From Microbacterium binotii (GTDB taxonomy: Bacteria; Actinomycetota; Actinomycetes; Actinomycetales; Microbacteriaceae): DNA of 64,000 nucleotides. A program made the translations under genes and the position numbers. Location: assembly GCF_021398715.1 (NCBI RefSeq), contig NZ_CP090347.1:3038001-3102000 (forward strand), given 5' to 3'. Each line of letters begins with the position of its first letter. Position 1 is the stretch's first letter. Shown piece after piece: positions 55,265 through 63,574 of this stretch. The notes beneath the pieces are model-generated. The model was not told where the DNA came from. It made no database searches and saw only the letters and a program-made list of their open reading frames with translations.

Positions 55265-55293
55265 TTGACGGTAGGGCTGCCGCTGGCGACGAT
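55265..55293 (+). promoter_or_regulatory. Promoter for a leaderless ArsR-type/MFS transcript
   Basis: TTGACG (55265-55270), 17 bases, GACGAT (55288-55293), then 7 bases to GTG 55301. Transcription would start at or next to the start codon. Confidence 0.5.
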
Positions 55294-55300
55294 TGTCGTC

Positions 55301-55822
55301 GTGTCCGATCTCGATTCGCTGCGCGCGACAGCGCACCCCATCCGTCTTCGGCTGTTGTCGCTGACCACGGGAGCGGCGATGAGCGCCGCCGAGGCTGCGC
55401 GAGATCTGGGCGTCTCGCAGGCGAGTGCCAGCTACCACTTCCGTGTTCTCGAGCGGGCCGGCCTGGTACGGGTCGTCGAGGTGGTCAAGGTGCGCGGTGG
55501 CGAAGCCAAGCGCTACCGCCATGAGTCGTCCGCGCAGCCGTTCGACGTCGACGCCCCTCACGAGCGGCTGCCTCTGGAGGACCGACAGCTGTACGTCGAG
55601 GCTCTGGTCGACGAGCTGCGCAGGCGCAGCGCCTTGCGCATCGACGGTCCCGCGCTCTCGACGGATGCCGAGCTGTGGATCGCGCCGGAGCTCTGGCGGC
55701 GCGTGGTGCACCACATCGGCCAGGCGACGACGGTCCTCCACGCAGGCGCGCAGAGGCCCCGCACTCCCGGAACCGTTCCGGTGTCCATGACGCTGTCCAT
55801 GTTCCCTCTGCGCAAGCCGTGA
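55301..55822 (+). CDS. ArsR-type winged-helix transcriptional regulator
   Basis: 173 residues from GTG 55301; the longer TTG start at 55265 would lie inside the -35 box. The HTH (LRATAHPIRLRLLSLTTGAAMSAAEAARDLGVSQASASYHFRVLERAGLVR pattern, about 6-60) is of the ArsR/HTH-20 class and has no metal-binding cysteines. The stop codon overlaps the MFS gene by 4 bases (GTGA). It is probably a local repressor of that transporter. Confidence 0.8.
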   Translation: MSDLDSLRATAHPIRLRLLSLTTGAAMSAAEAARDLGVSQASASYHFRVLERAGLVRVVEVVKVRGGEAKRYRHESSAQPFDVDAPHERLPLEDRQLYVEALVDELRRRSALRIDGPALSTDAELWIAPELWRRVVHHIGQATTVLHAGAQRPRTPGTVPVSMTLSMFPLRKP

Positions 55823-57063
55823 CCATCGTCAGCGCGCGCGAAGTGCTCCGGCACGCGGCGTTCCGGTGGCTGCTCGCCGGTCGCACGGTGGGCATCGTCG
55901 GCAACGCGGTCGCACCCATCGCGCTCGCCTTCGCCGTGCTCGATCTGACGGGCTCCCCCGCCGACCTCGGCCTCGTGGTGGCCTCCCGCTCGGTGGCGAA
56001 TGTCGCCGTGCTGCTGTTCGGCGGCATCCTCGCGGACCGCCTGCCGCGCCGCGTCGTGCTCGTCTCGACCGCACTCGCGGCGGCGGCGACACAGGCGACG
56101 ATCGCCGCGCTCGTGCTGACAGGATCGGCGACCGTCGCCCTGCTGGTGATCCTGAGCGTGCTCAACGGCGCCGTCGCGGCGGTCAGCCTGCCGACGACGG
56201 CCGCGATGGTCCCCGACACCGTTCCGACAGAGGCGCTCCGGCCCGCGAACGCCGTCATCCGCCTCAGCCTGAACGGGGGCACGATCGTCGGTGCCTCCGC
56301 GGGCGCAGCGGTCATCGCCGCGGTGGGAGCGGGGTGGGGGCTGGTGATCGATGCGGCGGCGTTCGCGCTCGCGGCCGCATGCTTCGCGCGGATCACGCTT
56401 ACCCGCGCGACGGCACCGCACGCGGGCGAACGGTTCTCGGTCCTGTCGGATCTGCGCCGGGGGTGGATCGAGTTCTCGAGCCGGCGCTGGGTCTGGACGA
56501 TCGTGGCGCAGTTCGCCGTGCTCAACGCCGCCTTCGTGGGGGCGACGACCGTCCTCGGGCCGGTGATCGCGGACGCGTCGTTCGGGCGCGCATCCTGGGG
56601 CCTCGTGATCGCCGCGCAGACCGCGGGACTCGCGATCGGCGCCATCATCGCTCTGCGCTGGCGACCCCGCCACGCGGTCGGTATCGGCGTGGGGCTCATG
56701 GCCGTGACGGCGATCCCCGTCGCGGCATTGGGGGTGTTCCCCGTGCTCCCCGTGCTGCTCATGGGGTTCCTGCTGGGCGGCGTGGCGATCGAGCTCTTCG
56801 CGATCGCATGGGACCACGCTCTGCAGACGCACATCCCCCGGACCGCACTGTCGCGCGTGTACTCGTGGGACATGCTCGGGTCCTTCATCGCCATCCCGCT
56901 GGGCGAGATCCTCGTGGGCCCGCTCGCCGACCGTTTCGGCACGACACCGGTTCTGCTCGGTTGCGCCGCGGTCATCCTCGTGGCGACCGGCGCCGCCGTC
57001 GCCACACGGAGCGTCCGCGCCGTGCAGACAGGAGGGGTCCCGCACGAGGACGCCGGGACGTGA
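55819..57063 (+). CDS. MFS transporter, probable efflux
   Basis: 414 residues from GTG 55819 with about twelve transmembrane helices. The loop-2 motif GGILADRLPRRVVL is present, as is the repeat in the second half (GPLADRFGTTPVLL). The type matches the MFS_3 group of exporters often paired with ArsR or MarR repressors. The substrate is unknown; a drug or metabolite exporter is most likely. Confidence 0.82.
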   Translation: MTIVSAREVLRHAAFRWLLAGRTVGIVGNAVAPIALAFAVLDLTGSPADLGLVVASRSVANVAVLLFGGILADRLPRRVVLVSTALAAAATQATIAALVLTGSATVALLVILSVLNGAVAAVSLPTTAAMVPDTVPTEALRPANAVIRLSLNGGTIVGASAGAAVIAAVGAGWGLVIDAAAFALAAACFARITLTRATAPHAGERFSVLSDLRRGWIEFSSRRWVWTIVAQFAVLNAAFVGATTVLGPVIADASFGRASWGLVIAAQTAGLAIGAIIALRWRPRHAVGIGVGLMAVTAIPVAALGVFPVLPVLLMGFLLGGVAIELFAIAWDHALQTHIPRTALSRVYSWDMLGSFIAIPLGEILVGPLADRFGTTPVLLGCAAVILVATGAAVATRSVRAVQTGGVPHEDAGT

Positions 57064-57072
57064 CGCGACTCC

Positions 57073-57078
57073 TATCCT
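57073..57078 (+). promoter_or_regulatory. -10 box for a leaderless DUF218 transcript
   Basis: TATCCT ends 6 bases before GTG 57085, leaving no room for a ribosome site. Confidence 0.4.
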
Positions 57079-57084
57079 GAACAC

Positions 57085-57681
57085 GTGCGCCCGCTCCGCT
57101 TCGCCTTGGCCGCCGCAACGCTCGCGTCAGCCGCGATCCTCACCTTCGGCGAGGTGACCCACTGGCGTGCGAGCCGGCGACGGCTCGGCTCGCCATCCGC
57201 GCGGGGGACGGAGGCCGTCGTCGTCCTCGGCTACGGCAACCGCGGGCCGCGGGCCAATCGCGAGAACCGCTATCGCGTGCGGGCAGGGCTCCGCTCGATC
57301 GACCCCGCGGCGACCCGCAGCGTCCTGGTGTTCTGCGGCGGCACGGTGGAGGGCCCGACTCCCGAGGCAGACATCATGGATGCCTACGCCCGCGACGAGC
57401 TCGGCTACCGCGGCCCCTCCGTGCGGGAGCGGCAAAGCCGGTCCACGTGGCAGAACATCGAGAATGCGATCCCCCTGATCGAGTCGGCCGACGTCATCAA
57501 GATCGTGTCGAACTCGATCCATGCGGAATTGGCCCGCGGATACCTGTGGATGCTGCGACCCGACCTCGCCGCACGACTCGCCCGCGGGGCGGACTACCGC
57601 TTCGGCGAGATCCTCCTCGTGAAGCCGGTCGCCGCTCTCCTCGGCCGCAAGAAGCTCCGCCGCCTCCGCTTGCTCGACTGA
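57085..57681 (+). CDS. YdcF/SanA-like DUF218 domain protein
   Basis: 198 residues from GTG 57085. One N-terminal hydrophobic segment (about 5-22) anchors it. Then come EAVVVLGYGNRGPRANRENRYRVRAGL, VLVFCGGTVEGPTPEADIM, and STWQNIENAIPLI, the DUF218 pattern of GG-x-E and an ER/N-rich helix. The E. coli homologues are linked to envelope precursors, but the biochemical role is not established. It stands alone, bounded by the second GCGAGACTGCA palindrome. Confidence 0.7.
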   Translation: MRPLRFALAAATLASAAILTFGEVTHWRASRRRLGSPSARGTEAVVVLGYGNRGPRANRENRYRVRAGLRSIDPAATRSVLVFCGGTVEGPTPEADIMDAYARDELGYRGPSVRERQSRSTWQNIENAIPLIESADVIKIVSNSIHAELARGYLWMLRPDLAARLARGADYRFGEILLVKPVAALLGRKKLRRLRLLD

Positions 57682-57749
57682 GCCTCCTTCCTTCCAGCCG
57701 CGAGACCGTTGCCCCCTCCACGCCCGGTGCCCGGACGCGGAGCCTCCAG

Positions 57750-57822
57750 CCGCGAGACTGCATCTCCCGCACGAGATCACGGTATTTACCCGTGATCTCG
57801 TCGCGAAGATGCAGTCTCGCGG
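57750..57822. repeat. Long palindromic element, family GCGAGACTGCA (copy 2)
   Basis: Outer arms CCGCGAGACTGCATCT and complement (57750-57765 and 57807-57822; 16 perfect bp) and inner arms ACGAGATCACGG and complement (57771-57782 and 57790-57801) enclose a TATTTAC loop. It is inverted relative to copy 1 at 47096 and again lies between convergent genes. Confidence 0.85.
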
Positions 57823-57876
57823 GATTGGGGGCGGGAAGGCGCGGATGCGGAGTGAGGGGCGCAGCAGAGCTGCGGG

Positions 57877-58680
57877 TCACTCCCAGGTGGCCCCGTCGGG
57901 GTCGAGGCCCTCGCCGCGGGCACGGGCGTCGATCGCACGCCGCAACCAGGCGGCGAGGCCCGGTCGCACAGCGTCGTAGTGCGCGGTGAACGCGGGATCC
58001 GCTTCGTACATGCGGCCGAGGCAGACCTGCATGCTGCGCGTGAGGGGGAAGTACTGCGAGAACACCTCGCGGTGCCGATCGACGAGCGCGTTCGCACCCT
58101 CGCTGCCCGGCTCGACTCCGGCGTCGACCGCAGCCGCCAGCTGCGCGTCCAGCGCGCTGACGGTCTGCGCGATGCGCGTCCAGTCCGCCGCCTCCCGCTC
58201 GGCCGAGCGTTCCGCGTACTGCTGCCACTGGACGGTGTCGCCGTATCGCTCGCGCGCCTGCAGCGGCCACCGCGGATCCCACTCGGGACCGAACGTCTCC
58301 ACCTGCTCGCGCACCGTGAGCGTGAGGCCGTTCTCGTACGCATCGATCATCCGCTCGACATCGTCGCCGCGGCGCCGCAGCTCCTCGATGCGCTCCCCCA
58401 GCCGTGCTCGTTGCGTGCGGAGCACGTCGGCGGCCTCGAGCGCCGAGCCGTCGAGGATGATGCGGACGTCGTCGAGCCCGATCCCGAGCTCGCGGTAGAG
58501 GACGATTCGCTGCAGCCGCTCCAGGTCGACGCCGGCGTACCGGCGGTACCCACTGGCCTCTCGTACCGAGGGCCTGGCGAGCCCGATCTCGTCCCAGTGG
58601 TGCAGCGTGCGCACCGTGACACCGAGCCGATGGGCCGCCTGTCCGACGCTCAGGTCGCTCCCGTCAGACATGCTCACCAT
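57877..58680 (-). CDS. MerR family transcriptional regulator (TipAS-like)
   Basis: 267 residues from ATG 58680 with GGAGG at 5 bases; ATG 58671 is possible. The MerR HTH (LSVGQAAHRLGVTVRTLHHWDEIGLARPS, about 9-40) and a coiled coil (RARLGERIEELRRRGDDVERMI) lead to a C-terminal TipAS-like helical domain that binds drugs or peptides in relatives. It overlaps the end of the VOC gene by 17 bases, so both are co-transcribed. Confidence 0.82.
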   Translation of the reverse strand: MVSMSDGSDLSVGQAAHRLGVTVRTLHHWDEIGLARPSVREASGYRRYAGVDLERLQRIVLYRELGIGLDDVRIILDGSALEAADVLRTQRARLGERIEELRRRGDDVERMIDAYENGLTLTVREQVETFGPEWDPRWPLQARERYGDTVQWQQYAERSAEREAADWTRIAQTVSALDAQLAAAVDAGVEPGSEGANALVDRHREVFSQYFPLTRSMQVCLGRMYEADPAFTAHYDAVRPGLAAWLRRAIDARARGEGLDPDGATWE

Positions 58681-59191
58681 TGTCACCTCCCTCGACGCCG
58701 ATGCCGACGGCGCGCAGCGCGGCCGTCTCCTCGCTGGTCGGATCGAACGGCTTGGCCGCGGTGAACACGACGCGAACGTTCTCGGGCGTCAGCACCTCGA
58801 TGTCGCGGGTGTTCCATGCGGTGTCGCGCGGACCGGTCATCGCTCCCGCATCCACGGCGCGAACCGCATCCGCGATGTCGTCCACCTGACCCAGCACGCA
58901 GGCGAAGCTGGCGCTCATCGCCGTCGGCGCCTGATCCACGGATGCGGCCGGCACCAGCAGGACGTCCTGGAACGCCCACCGGCGCAGGTGCACGAGCTGC
59001 CCCGGGATCGCGAAGAGCTCGAAGAAGCCCAGCCCGCGGGTCCAGAAGTCGACGGACGCGGGGATATCGGCGGTCGGGATCGTGACGAACATGGGCATGC
59101 CGTAGATCCCGCGGAACAGCTCGGGGGCGACGGCATCGGGTCCGGGAGCAGGCACGGGACTGACGTCGAAGGCGTTGGAGAAGTCGCTCAT
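58664..59191 (-). CDS. VOC family (glyoxalase-like) protein
   Basis: 175 residues from ATG 59191. It contains the two-module VOC fold: MFVTIPTADIPASVDFWTRGLGFFELF at the start and SFACVLGQVDDIADAVRAVDAGA with DIEVLTPENVRVVFTA at the end. Family members are dioxygenases, isomerases or antibiotic-binding resistance proteins. Coupling to a TipAS-like MerR regulator favours a drug-binding or detoxification role, which is inference. Confidence 0.75.
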   Translation of the reverse strand: MSDFSNAFDVSPVPAPGPDAVAPELFRGIYGMPMFVTIPTADIPASVDFWTRGLGFFELFAIPGQLVHLRRWAFQDVLLVPAASVDQAPTAMSASFACVLGQVDDIADAVRAVDAGAMTGPRDTAWNTRDIEVLTPENVRVVFTAAKPFDPTSEETAALRAVGIGVEGGDNGEHV

Positions 59192-59224
59192 GGGACCACC
59201 GTGCGCCCTCACGCCGCGTGAGGG

Positions 59225-60538
59225 TCAAGCAGCGTCGTCCACGGGCGGGCGGAACCTCCCCCACGCGATCGTGCAGACGGCCATCAGCAGGGAGGCGCCC
59301 ACGACGTACAGGGCGACGGGTGTCGTCGAGCCCGTCGCCGCCAGAAGCGAGGTCGCGATCAGCGGCGCGATGCCGCCGCCGACGATCGCTCCGAACTGAT
59401 ACGCCATGCTCACGCCCGAGTAACGGAGTCGGCTCGGGAAGGTGCGGGTGAGGATCGACGGCACGACCGCCCAGGCGAACGACGTCGACGCGTGCGCGAG
59501 GATTGTGCCCACTGCGGCGAGCCAGATCTCTCCGGTGTTGAACAGGAGGAAGAAGACGATCGCCGTCGCGGCCATGAGGATGCCGCCCAGCACTCCCATC
59601 GGCACGAGGCCCCGACGATCGGCGATCCGTGCGAGCAGAGGGATCATGACGATCTGCAGCACGCAGCACGCGATGCCGATCCACAGCAGCGCGCTCTGGC
59701 CGTAGCCCAACTGGGCGGTTCCGTAGCTCAGCGCCCACGTGAGCACGAGGTAGGAGAGGATCGAGGGCACCCCCGCGATCACGATCGTCACGATCAGCTG
59801 CGGGGTGAACCGGGCGAAGACCTCCATGAAGGGCACGCGGGCGGGCGCGTTCTTCACGGCCGACTCGAAGAGGGGGCTCTCGCCGAGGCGGCGCCTGGTC
59901 CACAGACCGACGACGACGAGAACGACGCTGATGACGAAGCCGATCCGCCATCCCCACGCCTGGAAATCCGGCCCCGTGACAGCGAGCAGCACGATCAGCA
60001 TGAGGTTCGCGAGCATGAGCCCGGCGGGCAGGCCGATCATCGGCGCCGCTCCGTAGAGCGCCCGGCGCTGCGGCGGCGCGTGCTCGATGGCCATCGTCAC
60101 GGCCCCTCCCCATTCGGCGCCGACGCCGAGTCCCTGCGCCAGACGCAGCACGACGAGGAGGATGGGGGCGGCGATGCCGATGGCCTCGAAGTTGGGCACG
60201 AGGCCGATCAGGACCGTGGCCCCGCCCATCACGAAGAGGGAGAGCACCAGCATCCGCTTGCGTCCGATGCGGTCCCCGAAGTGTCCTGCGAGGATCCCGC
60301 CCAAGGGGCGCGCGACGAAGCCGAAGGCGAAGGTCACGAAAGCTCCGAGCTGGCTCGCAGCGGGATCGTCCGACGGGAAGAACTGCGGACCGAACACCAG
60401 CGCGGCACAGGCGGCGTAGAGGAAGAAGTCGTACCACTCGATGGTGGTGCCGAGGAAGGTGGCGCCGATCACCCGCCGCGACTCACGGGCCATGCCCGGG
60501 TCGACGACGGCCGGCGTGGCCGAGTCGTTCTGTGTCAT
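59225..60538 (-). CDS. MFS transporter, metabolite:H+ symporter (MHS) type
   Basis: 437 residues with twelve predicted helices. The opening SRRVIGATFLGTTIEWYDFFLYAACAALVFGPQFFP and the loop GGILAGHFGDRIGRKRMLVLSLFVMG are typical of the MHS family (ShiA, KgtP, PcaT), which imports organic acids, including aromatic ones. It is third in the operon MaoC, acyl-CoA ligase, MFS, so it probably imports the acid that the ligase activates. Confidence 0.85.
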   Translation of the reverse strand: MTQNDSATPAVVDPGMARESRRVIGATFLGTTIEWYDFFLYAACAALVFGPQFFPSDDPAASQLGAFVTFAFGFVARPLGGILAGHFGDRIGRKRMLVLSLFVMGGATVLIGLVPNFEAIGIAAPILLVVLRLAQGLGVGAEWGGAVTMAIEHAPPQRRALYGAAPMIGLPAGLMLANLMLIVLLAVTGPDFQAWGWRIGFVISVVLVVVGLWTRRRLGESPLFESAVKNAPARVPFMEVFARFTPQLIVTIVIAGVPSILSYLVLTWALSYGTAQLGYGQSALLWIGIACCVLQIVMIPLLARIADRRGLVPMGVLGGILMAATAIVFFLLFNTGEIWLAAVGTILAHASTSFAWAVVPSILTRTFPSRLRYSGVSMAYQFGAIVGGGIAPLIATSLLAATGSTTPVALYVVGASLLMAVCTIAWGRFRPPVDDAA

Positions 60539-60577
60539 GAGCGGTCCTCCTTGACCGTCGTGGATGGATGGTGGGCG

Positions 60578-62209
60578 TCAGTGCACGATGCGCATGGTGC
60601 CGGTCGGGGCGTCGACGCCGCCGACGAGCGCCCGCAACCCGGCCTTGAGGCGCGGCAGGTCGACTTTGCCGTGGGGGCTGCGCTCGAGGGTGTCGCGGAT
60701 CACGAGATGCCGCGGCTTCTTGTACCCGGCGAGACGGGCGTCCAGGTGCGTGCGCAGGGCCTCGGCGTCGATCGCCGCCCCGCCTGCGGGAACGACGACG
60801 GCAGTCACCACCTCGCCGTAGCGCTGGTCCGGCATCCCGAACACGACGGCGTCGCCGATGGCGGGGAAGGCGAGCAGTGCCTCCTCCACCTCCGCGGGAT
60901 AGACCTTCTCGCCGCCGGTGTTCACGACGGAGCTCCCCCGGCCGAGCAGCTCGACCGTCCCGTCTCCGTGCGCGAGGGCCCAGTCGCCGGGCATGACGTG
61001 GCGCACACCGTCGATGACCGGGAAGGTGGCTCGGGTCTTCTCCTCGTCGCGGAAGTATCCCTTCGGCAGCGTGCCGCGGAACGCCAGGATGCCGCGTCCG
61101 CCGTCGAGGTGCTGCACCTGCTGGAGGTCCTCGTCGAGCACGACCGCACCCGGCAGCAGGCGCAGCTCGCCCGGGAGATCATCGGCGGATGCGGTGACGT
61201 TGACGGCGTAGGGACCGCCCTCCGTCGAGGCGAGCAGGTCGGTGATGACGATGTCGCCGCTCTCATGGAACCGTCGCTTCACCTGGGTGCTGAAACGCAT
61301 CCCGGAGCTGATGATGGAACGGACGTCGCCGAAGCCCGAGACGCCCGCGCGTTCGAGCGCGTCGACGAGGGGCAGACCGATGGCGTCGCCGGCGATGACG
61401 AGGCGCGTGGCCCGCTCGTCGAGGGCGAAGCGCACCGCGGCGTCGGCGTCGAACCGCGCGGAGGGCAGGATGAGCACCGTGCCGCCGAGCACGAGGGTGT
61501 TCATCGACGTGAACAGAGCCGTGCCGTGCAAGAAAGGCGCGAGCGGAAGCGTACGGGTGACCGGCGGGTCGGCGGCTGCGGCGACGACCTCGGCCATGGA
61601 CGTCGGCACCTTGAGCCCCGCTGTGCCGTAGATGGAGTACAGCTGCACCGAGAGGATGTCTTCGGCTGCCCAGACCACCGCCTTGGGCGCACCCGTCGTC
61701 CCGCCGGTGTACAGGCGCAGCTCTGCCCCCTCCGGCGGTGTCGGGAGAAGCTCGTGGGGTGTGGCGACCGCATCCGCCCACGTCGTCCCCGCGGCGGGCG
61801 TGAGACTCGGGCCGTCGTCGATGACGATGAGCTCCGGCGCATGCTCCCACCCCTCGAGCGCATCGTGCACCACATCCGCGAGCGACGTGGGGTACACGAG
61901 CACCCTCGCGCCGGAGTCCTCGAGCAGCGCACGCACCTCGACCGCGCGATACCGGTAGTTCAGGGGAACGGGCGCCAACGCACGGGCGAAGCAGGCGAAG
62001 AGCGTCACGAGGTACTCGGGGCGGTTGTAGAGGAGGATGGCGACCGAATCCCCGGGCCGAAGCCCCGCCTGTGCGAGATGCCCCGACAGTGCACCGGCGT
62101 CGCGCGCGAACCGCTCGTAGGTCATGGTGACCGTGGGCGTGACGACTGCGGGCCGGTCGCCGAACGCCCGTGCGATCTCCTGCCACACGTCGCTGTAGTG
62201 GCCTCTCAT
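60578..62209 (-). CDS. AMP-forming acyl-CoA synthetase
   Basis: 543 residues from ATG 62209 with AAGGGG upstream. The phosphate loop reads YTGGTTGAPK near residue 164 (Gly in place of the usual Ser, as in some acyl-CoA ligases). A GDWALAHGDG segment and GGEKVYPAEVEEAL follow, and the C-terminal lysine is in SPHGKVDLPRL near 514. It activates a carboxylic acid as CoA thioester. Operon partners are a MaoC hydratase and an MHS importer, which suggests CoA-dependent side-chain shortening of an imported acid. Confidence 0.85.
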   Translation of the reverse strand: MRGHYSDVWQEIARAFGDRPAVVTPTVTMTYERFARDAGALSGHLAQAGLRPGDSVAILLYNRPEYLVTLFACFARALAPVPLNYRYRAVEVRALLEDSGARVLVYPTSLADVVHDALEGWEHAPELIVIDDGPSLTPAAGTTWADAVATPHELLPTPPEGAELRLYTGGTTGAPKAVVWAAEDILSVQLYSIYGTAGLKVPTSMAEVVAAAADPPVTRTLPLAPFLHGTALFTSMNTLVLGGTVLILPSARFDADAAVRFALDERATRLVIAGDAIGLPLVDALERAGVSGFGDVRSIISSGMRFSTQVKRRFHESGDIVITDLLASTEGGPYAVNVTASADDLPGELRLLPGAVVLDEDLQQVQHLDGGRGILAFRGTLPKGYFRDEEKTRATFPVIDGVRHVMPGDWALAHGDGTVELLGRGSSVVNTGGEKVYPAEVEEALLAFPAIGDAVVFGMPDQRYGEVVTAVVVPAGGAAIDAEALRTHLDARLAGYKKPRHLVIRDTLERSPHGKVDLPRLKAGLRALVGGVDAPTGTMRIVH

Positions 62210-62283
62210 CCGAACCCCTTCGTCCGATGTGGCCCGCCAGGCGGCGGGCAGCCGAGCGCGGACGACGGCGTCCGCACGGCGCG

Positions 62284-62748
62284 TCAGTGGTAGTAGCGCA
62301 GCACCAGCTCCGCCACACATGCGGGCTTCGCCGCATCCTCGACCTCGAAGGTCACCGGCACCTCGATCTGCACCCCGCCGGCCACCTCGCTCGCGGTTCG
62401 CACCTCTCCCGACACCCGGATGCGGCTGCCGACGGGTACCGGGGCGGGGAACCGCACGCGGTTGAGCCCGTAGTTGATGCCCATGCCCGCATCCTCGACC
62501 TCGAAGACCTCTGCCATGAGCGGCACGACCAGGCTCAGTGTGAGCAGACCGTGGGCGATGCGCGTGCCGAACGGTGTCGCCGCGGCCACCTCGGCGTCGA
62601 GGTGGATGGGGTTGTCGTCGCCGGTCACGCGCGCGAAGAGGTCGACCTCGTCCTGCGTGATCCGCCGCCAGGACGACGGTCCGAACGTCCGGCCGGCGGA
62701 ACCGGCGAGATCGGCCATGGTGAGCGAGAGCCGGGTGGATTCGGCCAC
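62284..62748 (-). CDS. MaoC-like acyl dehydratase / enoyl-CoA hydratase
   Basis: 154 residues from GTG 62748, which has AAGGAGG at ideal spacing; ATG 62766 lies before that site. The hydratase dyad is in ARVTGDDNPIHLD and GTRIAHGLLTLSL. It resembles the protein at 230-682 (NYGLNRVRFPAPVPVGSRIR against NYGLDKVRFVSPVAVGARIR), so the two are paralogues. First gene of the operon, under the promoter and operator at 62778-62822. Confidence 0.86.
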   Translation of the reverse strand: MAESTRLSLTMADLAGSAGRTFGPSSWRRITQDEVDLFARVTGDDNPIHLDAEVAAATPFGTRIAHGLLTLSLVVPLMAEVFEVEDAGMGINYGLNRVRFPAPVPVGSRIRVSGEVRTASEVAGGVQIEVPVTFEVEDAAKPACVAELVLRYYH

Positions 62749-62777
62749 GGTGTCCTCCTTGCGCATCGTCGCGCGTA

Positions 62778-62822
62778 TTTCAGGATGCCTGAAACCATAG
62801 ACGGCGTGCGGAGATCCGTCAA
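62778..62822 (-). promoter_or_regulatory. Promoter with TTTCAGG-ATG-CCTGAAA operator
   Basis: On the minus strand TTGACG (62817-62822), 17 bases, TATGGT (62794-62799). A perfect palindrome with 7-base arms (62778-62794) begins at the last base of the -10 and covers the expected transcription start. This is a classic repressor position. The MarR gene at 63575 is a possible regulator. Confidence 0.6.
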
Positions 62823-62863
62823 CACCGCAGCCGGCCGACGGCGGGTGTGTCCGCGGAGCCGGA

Positions 62864-62869
62864 TAGCGT
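62864..62869 (+). promoter_or_regulatory. -10 box for a leaderless peptidase E transcript
   Basis: TAGCGT ends 6 bases before ATG 62876, with no ribosome site. Confidence 0.35.
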
Positions 62870-62875
62870 CGAAGC

Positions 62876-63508
62876 ATGAGGCTTCTGCTGCTGTCCTGGC
62901 AATCCGGGGCTCTCGCCCCCTTCCTGGCCGACGCGAGCGGAGATCCGGATCGCCGGCTCACGATCGGCTACGTGACGGATGCGCAGGCCGGCATGGCCGG
63001 CGCCCCGTTCGTTGCGGCAGAGCGCGCGCGAGTCTCAGCCCTCGGACATGAGCTGCGGGACATCATCGTGCGCGATGCGCGGGCGGATCAGCTGGACGCG
63101 ACGCTCGGCGGTCTCGACGCGCTCTACGTCGCCGGTGGCAGCACCTTCGCCCTCCTCGAGGCTCTGAAGACGACGGGCAACGACGCCGTGATCGTCGACC
63201 ACGTGAGAGCAGGCCTCCCGTACATCGGGACGAGTGCCGGCTCGATCATCGCGGGCCCCGACATCGCGCCCGCGTCACTCATGGACGACCCGGCCGACGG
63301 TCCGCTGCTGCGCGACACGCGGGGCCTCGCGCTCATCGACACGACCATCGTTCCCCACGCCGACGGACTGCTCCCGCCGTACCCGCCTGAGCTGATCGAC
63401 CGCATCCTCCACACCTACGGCGTCGACCACCGCCTGCAACCGCTCCGCGACGACCAAGCGCTCCTCGTCGACGTCCGCGGCGCCCGGGTCATCGCGTCCG
63501 GCGAGTGA
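62876..63508 (+). CDS. Peptidase E (S51) family protein
   Basis: 210 residues of class-I glutamine-amidotransferase-like fold. VAGGSTF lies at 85-91, the nucleophile Ser120 in GTSAGSIIAGPDI, and His161 in VPHADG. S51 enzymes are cytoplasmic dipeptidases specific for N-terminal Asp, but many actinobacterial members are uncharacterised. It is a single gene between the MaoC operon and a MarR gene. Confidence 0.8.
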   Translation: MRLLLLSWQSGALAPFLADASGDPDRRLTIGYVTDAQAGMAGAPFVAAERARVSALGHELRDIIVRDARADQLDATLGGLDALYVAGGSTFALLEALKTTGNDAVIVDHVRAGLPYIGTSAGSIIAGPDIAPASLMDDPADGPLLRDTRGLALIDTTIVPHADGLLPPYPPELIDRILHTYGVDHRLQPLRDDQALLVDVRGARVIASGE

Positions 63509-63574
63509 GCCGGACGCGTGCTGCGAGATTCCCGTCGCGGGTGCGCTAACGTGATCGCCGCGGAGGAGGCCCGG

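Noticed and set aside
59492..62293. 933-codon open frame on the plus strand
   Set aside because: It lies antisense to two well-supported genes (MHS transporter and acyl-CoA ligase), and its translation is Arg/His/Glu-rich without domains: a shadow of high-GC coding DNA.
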